64,000 nucleotides of DNA from Gorsachius magnificus (GCA_034008185.1 CM067082.1:6990984-7054983), one strand, 5' to 3'; positions 35,886 through 46,152 are shown, counted from the first letter of the stretch. Translations and numbers: made by a program. Notes: a model not told the origin generated them from the letters alone.

Positions 35886-36490
35886 TGTATGGGGTGTGTG
35901 TGCCCAGGCGCTGGCAGCATGGGTGCTGCAGGGCGGCCCCTGAGGGGAGAGGCCGGGGCTGCCCCGTGCCGGACACAGCCGGTCCCAGCCGGCTCCAAGG
36001 GCCCCACCGCAGGGCACAGCTGAGCCCCTCAGCCAAGCTGGGGGCGCCGGGGGCAAAAGCGGTTTCCGAAAGGGCCAGAGGCGGCCCAGGCCGAGGAGGA
36101 GGAAGGCAAGGAGGGAGCAGCAGCAGAGGCAGCCCCAGGCCGCAGGAGGAGGAGGAGGAGGAGGAGGGCAGGAGGTGCTGCAGGCCCGCAGCAGGGATCC
36201 CCTGCAGCCCTGGAGAGACCCCGCTGGAGCAGAGCCCCAGCCTGCAGCCCGGGGAGGGCCCCAGGCCGCAGCAGGGGGATCTTTCCTGCAGGAGCTGCGG
36301 CCGTGGAGAGCCCAGGCGGGAGCAGGTTGTCCCTGAGGGACTGCAGCCCGGGGAACCCCCGGGGCCCCTGGGGGGGGTCGGGGGGAAGGGGTGAAGTTAA
36401 TCATAGGAACAAGTGTGTGGGGGAGAAAGCGGTTTAATGGTTGTCTTTGTTTCTCACCATCCAACTCTAGCAGCAGTGCCAGTTCTAATG
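35886..36490 (+). mobile_element. GC-rich ERV LTR, 3' part lost or diverged
   Basis: Starts TGTATGGGGTGTGTGTGCCC, as avian ERV LTRs of the TGTATTGGG type do. It continues with CAGCCGGCTCCAAGGGCC, GAGGAGGAGGAGGAGG, repeated GCAGCCC(G/T)GG and GGAGCAG units, and ends in a less GC-rich part with GTTTAATGGTTGTCTTTGTT. Its layout parallels the reverse copies at 42540-43659 and 54682-55751 (CCAGCCGGCTCC block, then a CTGCAGCCC..GGAGCAG repeat region), so it is a related but distinct family. The usual AATAAA and terminal ...CACCACA are not found, so the 3' end is truncated near 36490. The 500-bp CpG-rich part stands out sharply from the AT-rich flanks and produces spurious open frames of up to 209 codons on both strands (35835-36464 minus, 35885-36394 plus). 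Confidence 0.75.
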
Positions 36491-36705
36491 GGTGAGTGTC
36501 TTGTTTAATGGAAGTAGAGTGTCATCATCTGAACACTTACCTGGGTTCAGGCTTTTTGCACTTGTATTTACCTTTTTTTTCAAACATCTTTGTTTCTTCC
36601 GACAGTATTCTACCCTTATTCCCAAATCTTTCTGGATTAAAGTATGGAATAACTCTTCTTTTAAATTGACTGAATTTGCATTTCATTGTTAATTCTTTGT
36701 TTCAG
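36491..36705. other. Spacer between two direct LTR 5' ends
   Basis: About 215 bp of AT-rich DNA ending TTCTTTGTTTCAG. It lies between the truncated LTR and a second copy of that LTR's 5' end. I recognise no viral coding sequence, primer-binding site or polypurine tract in it, so it is not an obvious provirus interior. Confidence 0.45.
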
Positions 36706-36796
36706 TGTATGGGGTGTCCGTACACAGATGTTGGCAGTGGAGGCTGCAGGGGTGGCTCTGTGGAAAGAGGCCAGGGGCTGCCCTGTGCCAGACATG
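36706..36796 (+). mobile_element. Second copy of the LTR 5' end (fragment)
   Basis: TGTATGGGGTGTCCGTACAC then GGCAGTGGAGGCTGCAGGGG, GAGGCCAGGGGCTGCCCTGT and GCCAGACATG. It lines up with 35886-35980 of the LTR upstream, same orientation, with roughly three quarters of positions agreeing by eye. CpG sites of the first copy appear here as TG/CA, so this copy looks older or more methylated. It stops after ~91 bp and AT-rich sequence follows. Confidence 0.7.
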
Positions 36797-37599
36797 TATA
36801 GATTTTAGTGGTAGTGCAATATAAACTGATATGATACTGGCAAGGAAAGATGGTCTGAGACCAAGGAAAGTGTATTCTCAGATTTATCTAATGTTTATTA
36901 GAAAACATAATCCTAGTATTCAGGTCTTTAAAATATATGCAGCATGAAGGGGGTGTAACTATGTACATGAAAGTTCAAAATAAGATTAAATAGGAGAAAA
37001 AGAGTGCTGTAGTGTGTTTTTGTATGCAAACTCCCTCTGTGGTATTTTCCACCCGAGGATTTGAAAGTTCTTTAGCAAATGTTAATGAAATAGAGCTAAA
37101 TCATCATTGGTCATGATTTATTTTTTGTAAGAAGTTAATTATTTCAGGTTAAAATCACATTGCGATTAAGCTGCTGAAATAGTTAGAAACATCTACTAAA
37201 AGCCGTATCAGTCTTTACACAAATATTTGCATACTTTTATTTAAACTGAGAGCTAGCAGTACAGCAAACTAAACCAGAGGACTTATGTTTGCCAAGTGTG
37301 CTTCTTTAACACCAGCTATGGGATATTATGAATAAAAAACCACAGAAAGTGGTTCTTTGCTTGCATTTCCAAGGCTATTTTTTATACTCCTTTGAGACTT
37401 CCTGATGCAATTTGGAAAATGTTGTTTTATACTGCATTGTTTCCTGCTCCTCTATCTCAATTTTCCCATCCTCCTCCATCCAAGCCTCACTTTGAATGTC
37501 GGCTGGATTTAATTTCCTGTACCTTTAACCACCTCAAATATAGAAATCTAGAGTATTGATCCTCTTTGCATTCCACCATGGAGATTTAAGAGGATCATT
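36797..37599. other. Unique AT-rich DNA, no gene recognised
   Basis: 800 bp of ordinary AT-rich sequence, no repeat or gene recognised, up to the point near 37600 where composition changes and the unclassified block begins. Confidence 0.5.
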
Positions 37600-38570
37600 A
37601 TGTTGGGTTATGTGGTAAAAACTCATCTGCACACCCACAAGCAAACACAAAGAGACAACAGCAGGAGGGAAACCCCCAGTAATACCCTGTCCCGACTGCT
37701 CCCAGGCCCATCCTAGGAGCCATCAGCCCATCAGAGGCCCATCTACACAAGTCCAGAGGAGCACAAGGGCACAAAGGCAGGTGGGAACACAAATTAAGAA
37801 CTCGGAGGAAGGGTTTGAGCCCTGAGACCTACTGTCCAGGAGGGAAGCCCATCATGATAAGTCAATGGCTGGAGTACCTTTAGGACTGAGGGGGTTGCTG
37901 CCTGGGGCTATAGAACACTATGGGATGCAGGGGAAAAGCATTTTAGGATTGAACAGGATTTATTATGGCCAAAGGTGGGGAAAGGGGGGAATCTAGGCAG
38001 TTTGAGGAGGAACAGCTGTGTCAAAACAGGGGGATAAAGGAGATAAAAAGGATTGGTCATCTATAATAGCTGTTTCTCAGTATACTTATTAAATCCCTTT
38101 CTAATAATTTTCCTGGGTGAGGGGGTCTCTGTTCTGCAAGCAATACGAGTATGGGGTCTGGGTGTTAGCAGCTGGGCTGGAGGTTCCCTGGCTGGAGAGA
38201 TGGGAGTGAGTGAAACCAAGCAGAAGCCACTGGGGCGGGACCAGTGCACCACCTGGAGCAAGTGCGGGTGTGCGAGTGAGTTTGTGAGAGTCAGCAAAGG
38301 TCAAGCCAGAGAAGCCAGAGAGTAGGTGATATGGTCTGGGAGCCAGAGGTGTCTCTAAGGGTGAAACCACAGTGGGCTTGGCTACAGGGGTCCAGAGGAG
38401 TCTTGGCCACCTATGTGTGTGTATGTGTGTGTGTGTGCATTCTGGTGCAAACTGGAGTACAGCTGTGGCCCTGGGGGCTCATATGTCCAGCTGCTAGCAA
38501 CTGGGGATGCTGAGATCTAGGGGCAGCTGCTCAGCAGACTGAGTGTTTGAGCCCAGCTGCTGGAGGGATC
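37600..38570. repeat. Unclassified repeat-like block, left part
   Basis: The base composition and style change here: GC-richer, with AGGAGGGAAACCCCCAGTAA, GGGGGTTGCTGCCTGGGGCT, a short AAATCCCTTTCTAATAATTT stretch, CCTGGGTGAGGGGGTCTCTG, a (TG)n run at 38412-38438, and the reiterated motif CCAGCTGCT (38488, 38553). It reads like an old LTR/ERV or other interspersed element, but I cannot name the family and see no viral coding motif. It appears to continue past the CR1 inserted at 38577-39579 to about 40080. It could instead be unique moderately GC-rich DNA. Confidence 0.4.
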
Positions 38571-38576
38571 TACCTT

Positions 38577-39579
38577 CACAGAATCATAGAATGTTTTGGG
38601 TTGGAAGGGACCCCTAGAGGTCATCTAGTCCAACCCCTCTGCAGTGAGCAGGGACACCACTAACTAGATCAGGTTGCTCAGAGCCCCATCCAACCTGGCC
38701 TTGAATGTTTCCAGGGATGGGGCCTCCACCACCTCTCTGGGCAACCCATTCCAGTGTTTCACCACCCTTGTTGTAAAGAATTTCCTCCTTATATCCAGTC
38801 TAAACCTACCCTGCTTCAGTTTAAAACCATTACCCCTTGTCCTGTCACAGCTGGCCCTACTAAAAAGATTTTCCCCATCTTTCCTATAGGCCCCCTTTAG
38901 GTACTGAAAGGCCACAATCAGGTCTCCCCGCAGCCTTCTCTTCTCCAGACTGAACAAGCCCAACTCCCTCAGCCTGTCCTCATAAGAGAGGTGCTCCAGC
39001 CCTCGGATCATTTTAGTAGCCCTCCTCTGGACCCGCTCCAACAGTTCCATGTCCTTCTTGTGCTGAGGGCTCCAGAGCTGGACGCAGTACTCCAGGTGAG
39101 GTCTCACCAGAGCAGAGTAGAGGGGCAGAATCACCTCCCTCGACCTGCTGGCCACGCTTCTCCTGATGCAGCCCAGGGTACGGTTGGTCTTCTGGGCTGC
39201 CAGTGCACATTGCCGGCTCATGTCCAGCTTTTCATCCACCAGCACCCCCAAGTCCCTCTCGGCAGGGCTGTTCTTGATCCTTTCTTCCCCCAGCCTGTAC
39301 TGATACCGGGGGTTACCCAGCCCAGGTGCAGGACCTTGCACTTGGCCTTGTTGAACCTCATGAGGTTCACACAGGCCCACCTCTCCAGCCTGTCCAGGTC
39401 TCTCTGGATGACATCCCGTCCTTCTGGTGTGTCAGCCGCACCACTCAGTTTGGTGTCGTCCGCAAACTTGCTGAGGGTGCATTCGATCTCACTGTCTAAG
39501 TCATTGATGAATATATTGAACAGCACCTGTCCCGGTACGGACCCCTGAGGGACACCACTCGTCACCTTGTACCATACCA
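38577..39579 (-). mobile_element. CR1 LINE, 5'-truncated, best preserved copy
   Basis: Reverse-strand CR1 of ~1.0 kb, with the 3' end at the low coordinate (plus strand CACAGAATCATAGAATG, GGGTTGGAAGGGACCCCTAG, GGTCATCTAGTCCAACCCCT). It is flanked by TACCTT on both sides (38571-38576 and 39580-39585), a possible target duplication, and it splits the unclassified block at 37600-40080. It starts in the reverse transcriptase just upstream of TSGVPQGSV and covers the FADD catalytic block, the C-terminus and the 3' UTR. Near-consensus sequence, with no internal stops and a single frameshift, makes it the youngest-looking CR1 in the window. Confidence 0.95.
38664..39575 (-). pseudogene. CR1 ORF2 C-terminal half, one frameshift
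   Basis: Encodes the second half of CR1 reverse transcriptase. In order: [40 protein letters not shown] (FADD is the catalytic Asp pair), [16 protein letters not shown], a one-base frameshift near 39315, then [94 protein letters not shown] and the normal end LDGALSNLI with its stop at 38664. There are no other stops over ~305 codons. It lacks the N-terminal endonuclease and the first RT motifs, so it cannot act. A few replacements (SVPGQVLF where SVLGPVLF is usual) are seen. Any apparent gene call here is a retrotransposon remnant. Confidence 0.93.
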
Positions 39580-39585
39580 TACCTT

Positions 39586-40080
39586 GTATAGATGTGTATC
39601 TGTATATTTTCAAGAATGTACTTTCATCCTGCTCAGCCAGAGAGGGAAGCAGGATGAGGCCTTTGGTGCTGTCTGTGTTCATGTGACTGTTCTGAGTGTC
39701 TGTCTGTGACCTGTGTATCCAGCCATGTGTATATGCATACGTGTATGTATTGTGGTGTATAGGTGTGTTCTGTGTACTTGTGCCTACAGGGAATGCATTT
39801 TCAGGATCGCTGCTGATTAGACCTGTGGGGCCTGGAGCTGCAGCAGCTTCCCTTTTTTCAGGTTGCCATATCTGGCCCTATTCCCCTAACACACGTGATG
39901 TCCCAAAACCTAATGAATTCCATCTCAGAGCTGAGACCCCCAGCTTTAGGCCTTTCTCCCAACCAGTTACGGACTGTTGCTATTCTCTGTCTTTACCATG
40001 CATGTCAGGATGGGCTGAATTTGGAAGTACCTAACCCTCCTTCATCCTTTTCAGGAGTTTGTGGTGACTGGTTTAGACTG
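39586..40080. repeat. Unclassified repeat-like block, right part
   Basis: Continues from 38570 across the CR1 insertion: GTATAGATGTGTATCTGTAT, CATCCTGCTCAGCCAGAGAG, a TGTCTGTCTGTG / GTGTATATGCATACGTGTAT stretch, CCTGGAGCTGCAGCAGC, and a cluster of ordinary-looking sequence to GTTTGTGGTGACTGG near 40070. The open frame at 39696-40034 (112 codons, plus) has no recognisable domain. The evidence that both flanks are one element is only the CR1 interruption and similar style, so confidence is low. Confidence 0.35.
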
Positions 40081-40448
40081 GATAGTTAGAGTCTGATGGG
40101 GAGTATCTTATCCTTGTTCTGCTGTTTTTATTGAACATTGGGGTGTTGGAGGGATTGCTTGCCCAAGTAGAAGACCAAAAATCAACATTTCCAAAGTGTT
40201 TCAGCTCAAAATTCAGCACAGACAAGGAGCTGAAAATATCTGACCTTAAAGATTCCTATAAAGTGTAGGGAGAACAAATCTTGTTTATTTTTCATCATGC
40301 GCTGGAATTTTCTTCTTACTAACAAATGGCCAATATAATATATAAGCAACGTGTGACCATTGACTCATCTGAACTGACCTCTGTCCAGCCCTTATAAATT
40401 ATTCTTTTACTACTTAACTGAACCCTTTTAAGGACTGTTGTGGGTTTT
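40081..40448. other. Unique AT-rich DNA, no gene recognised
   Basis: About 370 bp leading into the pyrimidine satellite, with no repeat or gene recognised. Confidence 0.5.
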
Positions 40449-41274
40449 TCCCCTTGCCTCCCCTCCCCTCCCCTCCCCTCCCCTCCCCTTCCCTTCCCTT
40501 CCCTCCCCTTCCCTCCCCTTCCCTCCCCTTCCCTTCCCTTCCCTTCCCTTCCCTTCCCTCCCCCTTCCCTCCCCTTCCCTCCCCTTCCCTCCCCTTCCCT
40601 CCCCTTCCCTTCCCTCCTTCCCTTCCCTTCCCTTTCCCTTCCCTCCCCTTCCCTTTCCCCCTTCCCTTGCCCTGTCCCTTCCCTCCCTTCCTCCCTCTCC
40701 CTTCCCTTCCCTTCCCGTTCCCTTCCCTTCCCTTCCCTTCCCTCCCCTTCCCTTCCCTTCCCTTCCCTTCCCTTCCCTTCCCTTCCCTCCCTTCCTCCCT
40801 CCTCCCCTCCCTCCCTTCCCTTCCCTTCCCTTCCCTTCCCTTCCCTTCCCTTCCCTTCCCTTCCCTTCCCTCCCTTTCCCTCCCTCCCTCCTTCCCTCCC
40901 TTCCCTCCTTCCCTTCCTCCCCTTCCCTTCCCTCCTCCCTTCCCTTCCCTCCCTTCCCTTCCCTTCCCTTCCCTTCCCTTCCCTTCCCTTCCCTCCCTTC
41001 CCTCCCCTTCCCCTTCCCTCCTTCCCTCCTTCCCTCCCTCCCTTCCCTTCCCTCCTTCCCTTCCTTCCCTTCCCTTCCTTCCCTTCCCCCTTCCTTCCCT
41101 TCCCTTCCTCCTTCCCTTCCCTTCCCTCCCTCTCCCTCCCTCCCCTCCCCTCCCCTCCCCTCCCTCCCTCCCCTCCCCTCCCCTCCCCTTCCTTTCTTTT
41201 TCTCTTCTTTTTCCCTTCCCTTCTTTTCCCTTCTTTTTCCCCCTTTTTTCTTTTTTTCCCTTTTTTTCCCCCCT
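40449..41274. repeat. Pyrimidine satellite, (CCCTT)n/(CCCCT)n, 825 bp
   Basis: An almost uninterrupted run of C and T on the plus strand. It opens with about seven CCCCT units (40457-40490), is dominated by CCCTT with occasional CCCT, CCCCT and TCCCT variants, returns to CCCCT units near 41140-41190, and ends in T-rich TTCTTTTTCTC-type sequence. Only isolated G's interrupt it (for example near 40669, 40674 and 40715). All three plus frames stay open for ~280-305 codons as Pro/Ser/Leu/Phe, and the minus frame as Gly/Lys/Arg/Glu (289 codons). These are artefacts of composition, not proteins. The G-rich complementary strand could in principle form G-quadruplexes or triplexes. Confidence 0.97.
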
Positions 41275-42084
41275 CACCAACATGCCAGGTTTACTTATTT
41301 GATTGTGATGTGGTTACTAAGGAAATGACAGTTGCTACAGTACTAATATTATGGTTTTGAGGAACTTGTTCATTACTTATAGCTGGTGCAATTTCTATCT
41401 TAAGAAACTGCTTATGAGTACATTTAATATTCAGACTTCTGATTTTCTTTTTTTTTTTTTTTTTTTAGTTCATTAATTTGAACAGTAATTTCATCCATTT
41501 CAACCCTGAACTGCAATCATACACTGTCCGGGTAAAATACTCTACTGATAAATCCAATAAAGTAATTTTCCTTAGACTAGCTACTGCATTTACATTATAC
41601 ATATTACCATAACCTAAGTTGCACCTGCTGAGCTAGTAGCTAGAAATTGAAATAAATATAGAGTTTTATTTTTAATTTTTTCCAAACAAGCTATTGGTTT
41701 GACACTCAAGCCATTATCCCAGACAGAGGCATCTCATTATTTGGGATTTAGGAACTTTTTAAAAGTTTGTTTAATTGTTTTATCTATAAGCTATATTGAT
41801 CAACTTTTAGGGCTTTGAGTCTTCCCACTCTTGCTTCACATCCTATCACATCTGTGGGAATGCTTATGTTGTTGTCATTTGCTACTGTGCGTTATGTGTA
41901 CTGAATACCACGAAGTAATACATGAAAAAAGAATAAAAAATAGTGTTTCACTTATAGCAGTCAAATGGCAGTTGAGGGCTTGTTCCCTAGCTCTCCTACA
42001 AAACAACCCTGGTGAGCCCCTTTAGTAGTCTAGACTGAGATATATTAAAATCAGAGCCAAAGCTCTTCTGGACTGCTGCATTGC
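41275..42084. other. Unique AT-rich DNA, no gene recognised
   Basis: Contains a T-run at 41449-41466. No repeat or gene recognised. The 64-codon frame at 41831-42025 shows no domain. Confidence 0.5.
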
Positions 42085-42185
42085 CAGATTGCCCCTTTGA
42101 TCTTGGCAGGCAACCTGTTCCCCCATCTGTGAAACATGATTGAAAACATTAATGCTCTAGAGCTTTAGTGTGAGGACAACTTTAT
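42085..42185 (+). mobile_element. Possible MIR-type SINE remnant
   Basis: TTGATCTTGGCAGGCAACCT, CCCCCATCTGTGAAACATGA and GCTTTAGTGTGAGGAC follow the order of a MIR 3' region (a GACCTTGGGCAAGTCAC-like block, then a CCCATCTGTAAAATG-like block, then GTTGTGAGGAT). The spacing is about right but identity is modest, and the match is made by eye. If correct, this is an ancient amniote SINE and the oldest recognisable SINE in the window. A chance resemblance is quite possible. Confidence 0.4.
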
Positions 42186-42539
42186 GCATGAACGGTGACA
42201 CATTTAGAGAAGTTTTGGCTCCAGAAAGATGACAGATTAATATCTGATGCTTTGAGAAGATGGTAAATATACTTTTAGCACTTTAACTTTGACACCAATA
42301 ATATCACTATATTCCAAAGTAACGTCAGACATTAAGAGCAGCAGTACTGGATTAGACCCCATTGGCATTGATCACTGAAAGTATCAAATATTTGGGGAAA
42401 AGCTGCAAGAGACCAACATCCACCCACCCTTGAATGTTTTCTCATCATCCAACCTACAGCTTTGGGGTTTTCTATGTTGGAAATGATATCAACATCTTTG
42501 TTCTTACTATTTTCAATGAGCTCCTCTTTGTAAAATACT
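42186..42539. other. Unique DNA, no gene recognised
   Basis: About 350 bp between the possible SINE remnant and the LTR. Nothing recognised. Confidence 0.5.
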
Positions 42540-43659
42540 TGTGGTGGGTTGACCTTGGCTGGACGTCAGATGCCCACCCATATGCACTCTCCCTCCCCCT
42601 CCTCAACAGGACAGGGGAGAAAACAGGATGGAAAAGCTTGTGGGTGGAGATAAGGATTGGGAGATCACTCATCAATTATCATCATGGGCAAAACAGGCTC
42701 AACTTGGGGAACTTAATTTAATCGATTGCTAATTAAACAGAGTAGGATAGAGAGAAATAAAAACTAAACTAAAACCACCCTCCCCAACCCCTACCTTCTT
42801 CCCAGGCTCAACTTCCCTCCCAACTCTTCTATCTCCTCCCCACTTGCCCTGAATGCTGCAGGGCAGATGGGGAATGGGGGTTGCAGGTTGCTCCTAATGC
42901 TTTGTCTCTGCTTCTTCTTCCTCCTCACAATGTTCCCCTGCTCCAGCATGGGGTCCATCCCACGGGATACAGTCCTTCGTTAACTTCTCCAATGTGGGTC
43001 CTTCCCATGGGCTGCAGTTCTTCAAAAACTACTTCAGCATGGGTCCTTTACGTGAGCTACAGTCCTTTGGGAACAGGGTACTCCAGTATGTGCTCCTGTC
43101 CACAGGCCACAGGTTCTGCCAGAAAATCTGCTTCTTCACGGGCTCCTCTCCAGAAGCCACAGTTCCTTCCAGAAGCCTGCTCCTGCATGGACTTTCCATG
43201 GGCTGCAGCTTCCTTCAGGGTGTATCCACCTGCTTCACCATGGAGTCCTCCACAGGCTTCAGATAGACATCTGGTCCACCATCATCTTCCATGGACTGCA
43301 GGGGGACAGCCTGCCTCACCATGGTCTTCACCATGGGCTGCAGGGGAACCTTTGCTCTGGCACCTGAAGGACCTCCTCCTCTCCTTCAGTGCCCTTGATG
43401 TCTACCGGGCTGTTTCTCTCCCATTTTCTCATTCATCTCTCACAGATGCTGCACAGCATTTGTCACCCTTTCTTAAATATGGTATCACAGAGATGCTACT
43501 AATGTCACTCATTGGCTCAAATTTGGCCCATGACAGGTCCATCTTGGAGTTAGCTGAAGCTGGCTCTGTCAGAGATAGGGGCAGCTTCTGGTCTGTTCCC
43601 ACAGAAGTCCCCCTGCAGCCCCTCCTGCTACCAAAACCTTGCCATGTAAACCCAGTACA
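42540..43659 (-). mobile_element. Solo ERV LTR with internal short repeats
   Basis: Reverse-strand LTR of ~1.12 kb. The plus strand starts TGTGGTGGGTTGACCTTGGC (complement of the LTR 3' end) and ends TTGCCATGTAAACCCAGTACA (complement of the 5' end TGTACTGGG). In the middle, 42940-43340 is built from repeated units of the type CAGCATGGGTCC..CCATGGGCTGCAG.TCCTT. Near 43465 the conserved TTCTTAAATATGGTATCACAGA probably marks the promoter end of U3. The AATAAA expected near 42720 is lost (TTTAATCGATTGC). Most CpG positions seen in the sister copy at 54682 are TG or CA here, so this copy has been mutating longer. The plus frame at 42881-43675 (264 codons) is antisense LTR sequence, not a gene. Flanking 5-mers ATACT and ACAGC do not match. 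Confidence 0.85.
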
Positions 43660-46152
43660 ACAGCTAAGAAGCTGATGTTTTATTTTCTGTACTATTAAGC
43701 AGGGACAAGGTTTTTGTGTTTTGTTTCTCAAAATTTCCATTATTTGGTGAGCCAGGCTTGGGAAAATATAAGACAACCCTAATCACTATCAAATAATCCT
43801 CAGTATTTGTGGAGGCCCTTTCATGTCAGAAAACTCAGATTTTCAGAGCCTCCTTATGAAAGCAAATTGTAGGAACTGCACCTTGGAGGAGCTATTTGAA
43901 CTTCACAGGGTTTGAAAGAAGTCTGGTTTGTAGGGATTGGAACTGGATGAGCTTATAACAGCGTGCAGGGAAAGAATCTTCAGAGGGATTCCTTACATCA
44001 AAGCTGTCCTTATCTCCATACTCAGGAGGCTTTATCTGTGCCCAGCAAAGTACTGAAACCCAAGAAGCCAAGAAGTTCAAGCTGCCTGCCACACAGAAAT
44101 CACTTCTTTCTCCATCTGTCATTCAGACGTAGACATCATCTGGTCTGTGCTAGCTTTGAAAGAGCCATCATTATTTCTCCAGGTCGCTGAGCTGTTGCAG
44201 ATTTGGGTTGGTCTGGAGACTGATCAGCTCTTTTTTCTGAGCCATTGCAACCACTTTAGAGATAGCCGTAGAGATTGTAGTGGCTATCTAAAGCAAGGAA
44301 GTGAACAGGAGATTTCTCATCATAAAATGAAAAAGTGGGAAGGTCCCTTCATCTGGACAGAAAGAGAAGCTTCTTATTTTGAGAGAGAAAGATGTTTGAC
44401 TGGAAAAAAAAAATATTCAGCAAAGATGCTTTGGTTTAAGACACTATCCTATAAAGAGGACATTTTTCTCAATATGTTTACTTGTAATGCTTGGAGCAGC
44501 TTCAGGGAACAACAGGATCTCTGTTAGCATCTGGTTATGGTCAGAGCTGTTATTCATGCAGCTGTTATTTACTACTGTTTGTTGTAACTTTCTCACACCT
44601 TTCCACATTCCTTATAAATAAGGACACGTACTTTTCTTGGGATCCCTAAATTTCAGGTTTTCCACTGAAAGTAAGAATTTTGAGTTGCCAACAAGTTACC
44701 GAGGGGTGAAAACTGCATCAAACAGGATTAGAGCAGATGGAGTAAGCACAGCTAACAGTTTGAAATAATTGAAAAGGAGAATGAGCCTGTTTTTCCTCCC
44801 CATCCTGCTTCATCCATCCCTTTTTCCCACCTTATGCTGTCTCATGATGGCTTTTGTGCCTGTCTGGCTCCCTGATACAAGAGACAGGATAAAGCACTCA
44901 TTTGGCAGAAAACCGGGAATGGTATTTCAGTAGGTTATCAAGCTGTATTGGCTGCCTAAGGGATCCAACTCTCAGTCTCCACATCCACACCTTGAGCAGT
45001 GGCATTATGTATTCAAAAGGAGGGATAGATGTTTCCACTGGATATGGTGAATAAATGGATGGGACATTTCTGAACCTAGTTACCAAGTTAAGGGCTAGGT
45101 ATGTTTTCTTCACCTGCACTGGTGGTCTCATCTTCTGTCAAAGATCAAAACACAGAGGAATGGACAATCTCAGCTTCAGAGTTGATAGCTCTACTTCAGC
45201 ACAGTCTTACATATTTGTTTTTGAAGACACTTTGAAAAAATATAGATATTAATGCATGTTATATGAATTAAAGATAGAAACTTTCTGGGGAAAAAAAGAA
45301 AAATATTCAAGTATTATTTCTGTGAAGGAAAGTTTATTTAAATAAAAAACAAAGCTCTGAAAATGTTTAAGTGCCTGTCACTGCATCTTACAAGGCAAAA
45401 AAATACAAGTAGAGGTCACTGTCAAGATATGAATGTCTTGTGCCACTTTTTATGTGCCAAGTGTATCTGAAAACCCTGCATAGGGCTGGCAGACTTAGCA
45501 AGACTGCTGGAGGTATATGCTCCCTGGAGGGGCAAATGAAGGCTAGGAAGAGTGCCTTATCGCACCAAAATGGCACTCTTTGTCTGTGCTTAGGTATCTG
45601 GATCCCTAAGTTTCTGAAGTGTACATATTCTTTATTTTAGTGGTTATCATTCCTCAAATAGGAAATATTGACATGAAGATTTCAGGTCTTAACAAATAGC
45701 AAACATTAAAATGAAGACAAATATTTACTAATTTATTTTTCTGATGCTTTTAAGTCTACTGAGGGAGATGATAAATATTTTTTTTTTTTTAATTGCAACC
45801 TATTAATACTGCACGACTTTTCCTATGTTGTTATTATTATTATTACTCCATTACACAATATTTTTAATTGCTGTTTCTCACTAAATTTTCCAGATGTCTT
45901 ATACAGATCATTCCCACTATAAAATCACAGTGTACTAAAATAGTTGTGATATCTTGCCCCTTTCCTTGTGAGGAGCGGGCTGTCATATATTTTGCAAACC
46001 TTTGTACTTCATATAAAATGCAAGCAAGAATGTGATTTCTGTTAGTCTTTATAACATGCCAAATAGCTTTGGGTTGAGTTAGCTGTCATACATAAACACA
46101 CTGAAAGAATTAAAAGTGGTTTGAAAACTTCACAGAAAACTTTTAGGATCAA

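Noticed and set aside
35835..36464. 209-codon minus and 169-codon plus frames in a GC-rich block
   Set aside because: The block is the GC-rich part of an LTR (starts TGTATGGGGTG at 35886). Pro/Ala/Gly/Glu runs reflect composition, and there is no domain.
38991..39548. 185-codon plus-strand frame
   Set aside because: Antisense to the CR1 ORF2 fragment that lies on the minus strand at 38664-39575.
40414..41360. Open frames of 280-306 codons on both strands
   Set aside because: They are translations of a C/T simple repeat: only Pro/Ser/Leu/Phe on one strand and Gly/Lys/Arg/Glu on the other. Three frames of one strand are open at once, which real genes do not do.
42881..43675. 264-codon plus-strand frame
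   Set aside because: It lies almost wholly within, and antisense to, a reverse-strand ERV LTR (42540-43659). The Pro/Ser/Trp-rich pattern follows the LTR's internal repeats.
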